Shown here: in pieces, positions 1 to 5,277 of the stretch
How positions within the stretch are numbered: position 1 is the first letter of the stretch
Layout: each line of letters starts with the position of its first letter
Origin: an uncultured Lachnospiraceae bacterium
GTDB lineage: Bacteria; Bacillota; Clostridia; Lachnospirales; Lachnospiraceae
DNA length: 14,843 nucleotides
Direction: 5' to 3'
Assembly (NCBI GenBank): GCA_910578475.1
Contig: CAJTRK010000052.1
Coordinates: forward strand, 1 to 14,843
Program-made: the position numbers and the translations under genes
The notes under the pieces: generated by a model
The model's database searches: none
What the model was told of the DNA's origin: nothing
The model's input: only the letters and a program-made list of their open reading frames with translations

Positions 1-82
1 CCAGAGAACTGAATGCCGCGCCGGCGAGGGGGTGTAAGACTGCGTCTCATGAAACGATATTATCTTCTTTGTTTCGAAAATA

Positions 83-110
83 TTGATTTTTTTCCTGTAC
101 TTGGTATAAT
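83..110 (+). promoter_or_regulatory. Putative promoter of the hybrid histidine kinase
   Basis: A TTGATT -35-like box (83-88) lies 16 bp upstream of a perfect TATAAT (105-110). The -10 is preceded by TGG (102-104), which fits an extended -10 element. Transcription would start near 117, giving a leader of about 95 nt before the kinase start codon. The -10 box overlaps the left arm of an 11-bp inverted repeat. Confidence 0.6.
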
Positions 111-144
111 AATAGAAGTTCTTTGTGAAGGGGCTTCTATTATT
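108..144. repeat. Perfect 11-bp inverted repeat in the kinase promoter/leader
   Basis: AATAATAGAAG (108-118) is the exact reverse complement of CTTCTATTATT (134-144). The 15-nt spacer can add a CTT/AAG stem (121-123 with 128-130) and two G-U pairs, so the whole element could fold into one long hairpin with a TGTG loop. It overlaps the end of the -10 box. RNA made from that promoter would contain only part of the left arm. The element could therefore be a DNA operator, or a terminator for transcripts entering from upstream of the window. It is not followed by a clean T-run. Confidence 0.6.
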
Positions 145-167
145 TCAATATCAGACAGAATGCTTTC

Positions 168-176
168 GGGGGGGGG
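168..176 (+). repeat. G9 homopolymer in the kinase leader
   Basis: Nine consecutive G lie 35 nt upstream of the chosen kinase start codon. It is the longest G-run I noticed in the window. The reading frame stays open upstream through this tract to a GTG at 125, so slippage would change whether an N-terminally extended form could be made. Otherwise it would only change leader length. Confidence 0.9.
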
Positions 177-211
177 TATATCACTCCGTATGGTATGGAC
201 GAGGGTTTCTT

Positions 212-2416
212 ATGGATAATCAGAGTAATTTTGAATATAACATGATTGAATCGTTGGTATCTTTGCTGGTTCACTCTGAAAACGATTCCGATTCGGGGGA
301 GCAGGATGTACAGGCGGCAAATTATCTGAAACATTTTGCCGACATCATGCCGGGAGGTTTCTTTATTTACCGCGCGGATGAGGCGGAAACGCTTATTTAC
401 GCCAACGAGGCGATGCTGCGTATCTTTCAGTGCGATACGATGGATGAATTGCGGGAGATAACCGGAAATTCTTTCCGGGGCATCGTGCATCCGGAGGATT
501 TGGAGGCGGTCGAGAAAAGCATTAAGGAGCAGATTGCGCAAAGCCAGTATGATTTGGATTATGTGGAATACCGGATTGTCCGTAAAGACGGCGTGATTCG
601 CTGGCTGGATGATTACGGTCATTTTGTACATAGCGAATCGGTAGGCGATGTTTTTTATGTATTCGTGGGCGACGCGACGGAGAAAAAAGAACGTCAGATA
701 GCGAAAATAGAAACCTGGTTCAGTGAAAAACTGAAAAAAGAGCAGGAGCTGCAGGAACAGCTTGATGAATATGATAAAGAAATGAAGGTCATACATCAGG
801 AACATCTGATTCGGCTCGAAATGATAGCGGGACTGAGTATCGATTATGAGTCTATTTTCTATGTGAATCTGGATGCGGACAAAATCAAGGCATATCGTGT
901 CAGCGAGCGGTTTCGGAAGGCCTTTTCCGAAGACTATGCGGTTCGCAGATTTACCGGTTTTGACGTCGATTATGTGAGAGACTGGGTATATCCCGAAGAC
1001 AGGGAACTGCTGGCCGGGATAAGCGACCCGGCATATATTCGGAGTGAGCTGGAAAAATCGGGCGGGAAGAATTTTCACATCAATTTTCGGGTCTATAAAG
1101 AAGACAAGATTAAATATATTCAGCTCCGTATCGTGAATGTCGGAAGCGAAGAGCGTATTTCACAGCTTGTTTTTGGTTTTCGGAATGTGGATGAAGAAAT
1201 GATTCACGAAATGAAACAGAAGAAGCTCCTGAAAGAGGCGCTGAATGAAGCGAATACGGCCAATAATGCCAAAAATCTGTTTCTTGCCAACATGTCCCAT
1301 GATATCCGCACGCCGATGAATGCAATCGTCGGTTTTACGGCGCTGATTAAAAAACATATACAGAATCAGGATAAGGTAGCAGGCTATCTGGACATGATTT
1401 CCACTTCCAGCGACCAGCTTCTTCAGCTTTTGAACGACGTGCTGGAAATTTCCAGACTGGAAGCCGGAAACGCGCATGTAGAAAACAGTGAATGCAGTCT
1501 GATGGACATTACCCATCAGATACAGATGAGCATTCTGCCAAGAGCGGCGGAAAAAAATATTACCCTTTCTCTGGATATTTCCAATCTGAGGCATGACCGT
1601 GTGTATACCGATAAAAGCAAGCTCACCCAGATTCTTACCTATCTGGCGGATAATGCGATAAAATATACGGGAGCGGACGGCAGAGTCATTCTGATTGTCA
1701 TGGAAAAAGAAATTCAGGGAGCGCCGCGTAATCACAGGATGTATCAGTTTATCGTGGAGGATAACGGTATCGGCATCAGCGAAGAGTTTATGGACAGCAT
1801 CTTTGAACCCTTCGAGCGTGAAAAAAATACGACATTGAGCGGTATACATGGTACTGGCCTCGGGCTTACGATTGCAAAGAAACTGCTGGACATGATTGGC
1901 GGAACGATAGAAGTTTCCAGTACGGTCGGAGAGGGAAGCCGGTTTATCATTACGCTGCCTCTGCGCATACAGAGCGTGTCGGACTATTATGGCGTGGATG
2001 ACGAGGGCGTTCTGCCGCACTTTGCGACACCCAAAAAAATCCTGATTGTAGACGACAATGAGATAAATCTGGAAATTGAATATGAAGTGCTGAAGGACGC
2101 AGGTTTTCTTGTAGATACGGCCGAAGACGGCAGCATAGCGGTAGAAAAGATAAAAAAATCCGTGCCCGGAGACTATGACCTGATTCTGATGGACATCCAG
2201 ATGCCCATCATGGACGGATACCTTGCGACGAGAACCATCCGTGAGATGAAAAACCCGGCGCTGGCAGGCATTCCGATTATTGCGGTTTCGGCAAACGCTT
2301 TCGAGGAAGATAAAAAAATGGCGATGGAAAGCGGCATGAACGCACATCTTGCAAAACCGTTAGACACGGAGAGGCTTTTTAAGCTGATACGGAAATTTAT
2401 AAAAGAAGATATATAA
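212..2416 (+). CDS. Soluble PAS-containing hybrid histidine kinase with C-terminal receiver
   Basis: This 734-residue protein should sense a signal in the cytoplasm, autophosphorylate on histidine and pass the phosphate to its own receiver. I see no signal peptide or membrane segment. In order: a PAS/PAC domain (about 45-165, ending in a typical DATEKKERQ stretch), a coiled coil (about 170-210), a divergent PAS-like domain (about 210-330), HisKA with SHDIRTP and phospho-acceptor His363, HATPase_c with the N box DNAIKYT (Asp480), DNGIG (Asp517) and a GTGLGL box, and a receiver (about 607-730) with DDNEIN, phospho-acceptor Asp661 in LMDIQMP, and the late Lys in AKPLD. I chose ATG 212 because GAGGG (201-205) sits 6 nt upstream. 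An in-frame GTG at 125 would add 29 residues running through the G9 tract and lacks a clear ribosome binding site. No HPt protein or output regulator is next to it, so its target is unknown. Confidence 0.9.
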   Translation: MDNQSNFEYNMIESLVSLLVHSENDSDSGEQDVQAANYLKHFADIMPGGFFIYRADEAETLIYANEAMLRIFQCDTMDELREITGNSFRGIVHPEDLEAVEKSIKEQIAQSQYDLDYVEYRIVRKDGVIRWLDDYGHFVHSESVGDVFYVFVGDATEKKERQIAKIETWFSEKLKKEQELQEQLDEYDKEMKVIHQEHLIRLEMIAGLSIDYESIFYVNLDADKIKAYRVSERFRKAFSEDYAVRRFTGFDVDYVRDWVYPEDRELLAGISDPAYIRSELEKSGGKNFHINFRVYKEDKIKYIQLRIVNVGSEERISQLVFGFRNVDEEMIHEMKQKKLLKEALNEANTANNAKNLFLANMSHDIRTPMNAIVGFTALIKKHIQNQDKVAGYLDMISTSSDQLLQLLNDVLEISRLEAGNAHVENSECSLMDITHQIQMSILPRAAEKNITLSLDISNLRHDRVYTDKSKLTQILTYLADNAIKYTGADGRVILIVMEKEIQGAPRNHRMYQFIVEDNGIGISEEFMDSIFEPFEREKNTTLSGIHGTGLGLTIAKKLLDMIGGTIEVSSTVGEGSRFIITLPLRIQSVSDYYGVDDEGVLPHFATPKKILIVDDNEINLEIEYEVLKDAGFLVDTAEDGSIAVEKIKKSVPGDYDLILMDIQMPIMDGYLATRTIREMKNPALAGIPIIAVSANAFEEDKKMAMESGMNAHLAKPLDTERLFKLIRKFIKEDI

Positions 2417-2459
2417 TTGTGCTCAATTTGTAAAAAATTGAAATAATTTAAAAAAATGC

Positions 2460-2488
2460 TTGCATTTTTAAATAATTTATAATAGAAT
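2460..2488 (+). promoter_or_regulatory. Putative promoter of tRNA-Glu
   Basis: TTGCAT (2460-2465) and TAGAAT (2483-2488) are separated by exactly 17 bp, about 20 nt upstream of the mature tRNA 5' end. A second TATAAT (2478-2483) overlaps but has no well-placed -35. The surrounding 91-nt gap after the kinase is very AT-rich and shows no convincing terminator. Confidence 0.65.
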
Positions 2489-2507
2489 AAGCAGGTATTC
2501 AATACAC

Positions 2508-2579
2508 GGCTCGTTGGTCAAGCGGTTAAGACGCCGCCCTCTCACGGCGGAAACAGGGGTTCGATTCCCCTACGAGCTG
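2508..2579 (+). tRNA. tRNA-Glu (anticodon CTC)
   Basis: The cloverleaf closes. Acceptor arm GGCTCGT (2508-2514) pairs with ACGAGCT (2572-2578), with G-U at the first pair, and the discriminator is G2579. The anticodon stem CCGCC/GGCGG encloses the loop CTCTCAC, giving anticodon CTC, which reads GAG. The T arm is GGGG-TTCGATT-CCCC with the flanking pair. CCA is not encoded. The C34 anticodon should read only GAG, so this is probably a secondary Glu isoacceptor alongside a TTC species elsewhere in the genome. Confidence 0.95.
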
Positions 2580-2583
2580 TTGA

Positions 2584-2668
2584 CTGTTGCATGAAAACAT
2601 GCTTATAACAGCCCAACCCTGAAAAGTGCTGGAAGCCTGTGCGTTTAGAAGGTTTTTGGCATTTTTTT
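2584..2668 (+). other. Structured spacer after tRNA-Glu, possible terminator
   Basis: CTGTT-GCATG (2584-2593) can pair with CATGC-(TTAT)-AACAG (2598-2611) around an AAAA loop, forming a bulged 10-bp hairpin without a U-tract. Further on, GCC/AACC (2611-2618) can pair with GGTT/GGC (2651-2660) just before A-T7 (2661-2668). This is a loose hairpin plus T-run that could end tRNA-Glu transcription. The fold is read by eye. Read-through into tRNA-Ala is equally possible. Confidence 0.35.
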
Positions 2669-2677
2669 AAGACAGGA

Positions 2678-2707
2678 GTTACATTTTCGTTTTGTATATG
2701 TTATAAT
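2678..2707 (+). promoter_or_regulatory. Putative promoter of tRNA-Ala
   Basis: A perfect TATAAT (2702-2707) has GTTACA (2678-2683) 18 bp upstream, matching four of the six consensus -35 positions. The -10 ends only 9 nt before the mature tRNA 5' end, so the 5' leader would be just a few nucleotides. Confidence 0.5.
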
Positions 2708-2716
2708 AATTTCCAC

Positions 2717-2789
2717 GGGGCATTAGCGCAGTTGGGAGCGCGCAACATTCGCATTGTTGAGGCCACGGGTTCGAATCCCGTATGCTCCA
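2717..2789 (+). tRNA. tRNA-Ala (anticodon CGC)
   Basis: Acceptor arm GGGGCAT (2717-2723) pairs with ATGCTCC (2782-2788), with discriminator A2789. The third pair is G-U, the G3:U70 identity element recognised by alanyl-tRNA synthetase. The D stem is GCGC/GCGC, and the anticodon stem CAACA/TGTTG encloses TTCGCAT, giving CGC, which reads GCG. The T arm is ACGGG-TTCGAAT-CCCGT. CCA is not encoded. Six T follow at 2790-2795 and may help termination. An apparent open reading frame through this gene is an artefact. Confidence 0.95.
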
Positions 2790-2820
2790 TTTTTTATGCC
2801 TTTTTCGGGAAAAATTTTCC

Positions 2821-2849
2821 TTGCATCCTTTCCGGTTTAGTGCTACACT
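2821..2849 (+). promoter_or_regulatory. Putative promoter of the rimP-nusA-infB operon
   Basis: TTGCAT (2821-2826) and TACACT (2844-2849) have a 17-bp spacer, and TGC (2841-2843) forms an extended -10. Transcription would start near 2856. This gives a leader of about 88 nt that contains a strong hairpin before the rimP ribosome binding site. Confidence 0.65.
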
Positions 2850-2876
2850 GGAATAGTTATATAGAATGATTACGGT

Positions 2877-2904
2877 AAGAGTGGGCTTGCGAGTCCACTC
2901 TTTT
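2877..2904 (+). terminator. Terminator-like hairpin in the rimP leader (possible NusA-sensitive attenuator)
   Basis: AAGAGTGGGCT (2877-2887) pairs with AGTCCACTCTT (2892-2902) over 11 bp with one G-U, closed by a TGCG loop. It is followed only by a short T-stretch (2901-2904). It lies about 20 nt after the predicted transcription start and 40 nt before the rimP start codon. A strong stem with a weak U-tract is typical of terminators that need NusA. In Bacillus subtilis, NusA-dependent termination in the leader of the same operon is reported to autoregulate nusA. Attenuation here is my inference. Confidence 0.7.
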
Positions 2905-2943
2905 CAGTTAAAAAGGCAGGATGGAAAGGAGCAAAGTGATAAA

Positions 2944-3408
2944 ATGTCCAAACGAGAGACATATGAGTCTGAAACGGAGCGGCTGCTTGCGCCGATAGTG
3001 GAACGATTCGGCGTGGAAATCTATGATATCGAATATGTGAAAGAAGGCAGCGACTGGTTTCTGAGAGTCTATATCGATAAGCCGGAAGGCGTAAATATTA
3101 ATGATTGCGAGAATGTGAGCCGTGCATTATCGGATGAGCTGGATAAAGAAGATTTCATTTCGGACGCCTATATTCTGGAGGTGAGCAGTCCGGGACTCGG
3201 CAGAACGCTGAAAAAGGATAAACATCTTGCGAAGAGCACAGGAGAAGAGGTGGAAATAAAGACTTATAAGCCCATTGATAAGCAGAAGGAATTTCAGGGT
3301 ATCTTAAAGGCTTTTGATGCGGAAACGATTACGATAGAAACAGATAAGGAAGAAAAAACTTTTGCCAGAAATGAGGTCGCTCTCATCCGGCTGGCGTTTC
3401 ATTTTTAA
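2944..3408 (+). CDS. rimP: Ribosome maturation factor RimP
   Basis: RimP acts in the cytoplasm, helping assembly of the 30S subunit. The 154-residue product matches the family's usual length. Visible features are an N-terminal alpha/beta domain with VEIYDIEYVKEG followed by the strand FLRVYIDKP, the family signature LEVSSPGLGRTL (about 78-89), and a C-terminal Sm-like beta domain with FQGILKAF and ending in VALIRLAFHF. I chose ATG 2944, with GGAAAGGAG at 2923-2931. An in-frame ATG at 2866 is rejected because the extension would be coded by the leader hairpin and has no ribosome binding site. It is the first gene of the operon, 29 nt before nusA, the order usual in Firmicutes. Confidence 0.95.
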   Translation: MSKRETYESETERLLAPIVERFGVEIYDIEYVKEGSDWFLRVYIDKPEGVNINDCENVSRALSDELDKEDFISDAYILEVSSPGLGRTLKKDKHLAKSTGEEVEIKTYKPIDKQKEFQGILKAFDAETITIETDKEEKTFARNEVALIRLAFHF

Positions 3409-3437
3409 GAGAAAGATAAAAGGAGGATATTGGGAAA

Positions 3438-4655
3438 ATGAATAAGGAATTGATGGAAGCATTGGATATGCTGGAAAAGGAGAAGGAAATCAGCAAGGAA
3501 ACATTGTTCGATGCGATTGAAAATTCATTATTGACGGCCTGCAAGAACCATTTCGGCAAGGCGGACAATATAAAAGTGGAAATCGACAGAGAAACATGTG
3601 ATTTTTTGTGCTATGCGGAAAAAGAAGTCGTGGAAGAAGTAGAAGACGACTGTGTGCAGATTTCTCTTGAAGATGCGAAAGAGATTTCCCATAAGGCACA
3701 GCTTGGCGATATTCTTCATGTGGAAATCAAGTCCAAAGAGTTTGGCCGTATTGCGACACAGAACGCGAAGAACGTTATCTTACAGAAAATCCGCGAGGAA
3801 GAAAGAAGTGTAATTTATAACCAGTATTATGAAAAGGAAAAAGACGTCGTTACCGGTATTGTACAGCGTTATGTGGGAAGAAATATTTCCATCAATCTTG
3901 GAAAAACAGACGCTGTTTTGAATGAAAGCGAGCAGGTGCGCGGTGAAGAGTTCAGACCGACGGAACGAATTAAGGTATATATTCTGGAAGTGAAGAATAC
4001 ACCGAAAGGACCGAGAATTTTGGTGAGCCGTACCCATCCGGAACTTGTCAAAAGACTGTTTGAGACGGAAGTGACGGAAATCAAGGACGGTACGGTCGAA
4101 ATCATGAGTATTGCAAGAGAGGCCGGAAGCAGAACGAAAATTGCGGTGCGTTCCAATAATCCGAATGTGGATGCGGTAGGAGCCTGCGTTGGTTTAAACG
4201 GCGCCCGGGTCAATTCCATCGTTGAGGAGCTAAGGGGCGAGAAGATAGATATTATCAACTGGGATGACAATCCGGGAAATCTGATTCAGAATGCGTTGTC
4301 CCCCGCCAAAATTGTTGCTGTTTTTGCCGACCCGGATGAAAAAACAGCGAAAGTTGTCGTTCCTGATTACCAGTTATCGCTCGCAATCGGCAAAGAAGGA
4401 CAGAATGCGAGACTTGCGGCAAGGCTGACCGGATATAAAATCGACATTAAGAGTGAGACACAGGCGAAGGATGCGCCGGGCTTCCGCTATGAAGACTATG
4501 AATACGATGATGAAGAGTATGATACAGAAGACTACGGCGGAGAGTACGAAGAAGAAACGCAGGAGACAGAAGAAGAATACGTTTCTCCGGAGTATGAAGA
4601 AGACTATGAAAGCGCGGAAGATGCGGCAGAACCCGGAGAAGAATTTGTAGAATAG
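3438..4655 (+). CDS. nusA: Transcription termination/antitermination factor NusA
   Basis: NusA binds RNA polymerase and nascent RNA, promotes pausing and hairpin-dependent termination, and joins antitermination complexes on rRNA operons. The 405-residue product has the N-terminal polymerase-binding domain (1-130), an S1 domain starting near VVTGIVQRY (about 137-200), KH1 with VGLNGARVNSIVEEL (about 245-270) and KH2 with LAIGKEGQNARLAARL (about 313-335). The Firmicutes core ends near 345. Residues 351-405 form an extra tail with 29 Asp/Glu and 9 Tyr in 55 residues. It is not obviously the repeated AR1/AR2 domain of enterobacterial NusA. The start ATG has AGGAGG (3421-3426) 11 nt upstream. Autoregulation through the rimP leader hairpin is likely. 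Confidence 0.97.
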   Translation: MNKELMEALDMLEKEKEISKETLFDAIENSLLTACKNHFGKADNIKVEIDRETCDFLCYAEKEVVEEVEDDCVQISLEDAKEISHKAQLGDILHVEIKSKEFGRIATQNAKNVILQKIREEERSVIYNQYYEKEKDVVTGIVQRYVGRNISINLGKTDAVLNESEQVRGEEFRPTERIKVYILEVKNTPKGPRILVSRTHPELVKRLFETEVTEIKDGTVEIMSIAREAGSRTKIAVRSNNPNVDAVGACVGLNGARVNSIVEELRGEKIDIINWDDNPGNLIQNALSPAKIVAVFADPDEKTAKVVVPDYQLSLAIGKEGQNARLAARLTGYKIDIKSETQAKDAPGFRYEDYEYDDEEYDTEDYGGEYEEETQETEEEYVSPEYEEDYESAEDAAEPGEEFVE

Positions 4656-4672
4656 AAAGGGTCAGGATTTCT

Positions 4673-4945
4673 ATGGCAAAAAAAATTCCCATGAGACAAT
4701 GTGTGGGTTGTGGAGAAATGAAGAATAAAAAGGAAATGATGCGGGTGTTGAAGCCGGCGGAAGGTCCTATCGTATTGGATATGACCGGAAAGAAAAACGG
4801 CAGGGGAGCGTATCTTTGCATGACAAAGGAATGTCTGCAAAGAGCCAGAAAAAGCAAAGGGCTGGAACGTTCCTTTAAAATGACGATTCCGGATGAACTA
4901 TACGAAAATCTGGAAAAGGAGTTTGACGAAGATGTGCAAAGATAA
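4673..4945 (+). CDS. rnpM: YlxR-family RNA-binding protein (RNase P modulator RnpM)
   Basis: This small (90-residue) DUF448/YlxR protein almost always lies between nusA and infB in Gram-positive bacteria. The Bacillus subtilis member has been reported to bind RNase P RNA and modulate RNase P. Family signatures visible are MRQCVGCGEMKNKKEMMRV, with Cys10 and Cys13, and GRGAYLC (43-49), followed by the KECL turn with Cys54. The basic charge fits RNA binding. The gene starts 17 nt after nusA. Its 3' end overlaps ylxQ by 14 nt and carries the ylxQ ribosome binding site, suggesting translational coupling. Confidence 0.92.
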   Translation: MAKKIPMRQCVGCGEMKNKKEMMRVLKPAEGPIVLDMTGKKNGRGAYLCMTKECLQRARKSKGLERSFKMTIPDELYENLEKEFDEDVQR

Positions 4946-5273
4946 CACAGCGGCGAAAAAAAAGGTGTTATCGATGCTTGGTCTTGCGGCCCGCTCCAGA
5001 AATGTTGCCAGTGGAGGATTTGCAACGGAGAACGCAGTCAAGTCAGGGAAAGCATATCTGGTCATCGTATCGGAAGATGCTTCCGATAACACGAAAAAAA
5101 AATTTCGGAATATGTGTGAATTTTATGAAGTACTTTTTTATCAGTTCGGGGAGATGGAAATGCTTGGACATTCCATAGGAAAACAGGACAGAACTTCCCT
5201 GGCGGTCTTAAATGAGGGATTTGCAGATTCGATACAGAAACATTTAGAAGATTATGGTATTGGACGGAGGTAG
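4932..5273 (+). CDS. ylxQ: YlxQ, L7Ae/L30e-family RNA-binding protein
   Basis: This 113-residue protein of the L7Ae/L30e/S12e fold is expected to bind kink-turn-like RNA. Its exact cellular role is not well defined. The family signature GLAARSRNVASGG (17-29) is clear, followed by AVKSGKAYLVIVSEDASDNT and GHSIGKQDRTSLAVLNEGFA, matching the usual L7Ae-fold core. I chose ATG 4932 because AAAAGGAG (4914-4921) lies 10 nt upstream, giving a protein of the usual length. An upstream in-frame ATG at 4893 would extend the overlap with rnpM and has no good ribosome binding site. The gene ends 4 nt before infB. Confidence 0.92.
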   Translation: MCKDNTAAKKKVLSMLGLAARSRNVASGGFATENAVKSGKAYLVIVSEDASDNTKKKFRNMCEFYEVLFYQFGEMEMLGHSIGKQDRTSLAVLNEGFADSIQKHLEDYGIGRR

Positions 5274-5277
5274 CAGT

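Noticed and set aside
37..75. Small inverted repeats AGAC/GTCT (37-47) and GAAAC/GTTTC (50-75)
   Set aside because: Four- and five-base arms are expected by chance, and no T-run or other signal supports them.
13..219. Short open reading frame at the window start (68 residues)
   Set aside because: It spans the kinase promoter and G9 tract, has no ribosome binding site and no recognisable family. The in-frame TGA at 10-12 may be the end of an upstream gene, but three codons cannot support a call.
1160..2347. Long antisense frame (395 residues) opposite the histidine kinase
   Set aside because: The kinase reading is unambiguous through all catalytic motifs; the antisense frame shows no family motifs or start signals.
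2424..2440. Hairpin CAATTT/AAATTG after the kinase stop codon
   Set aside because: Only six A/T-rich pairs and no T-run follow, so it is not a credible terminator. The kinase transcript may run into tRNA-Glu.
2639..2869. Open reading frame coding a 76-residue peptide with GALAQLGAR and EATGSNPVCS
   Set aside because: It runs through tRNA-Ala; this peptide is the well-known false translation of a tRNA gene.
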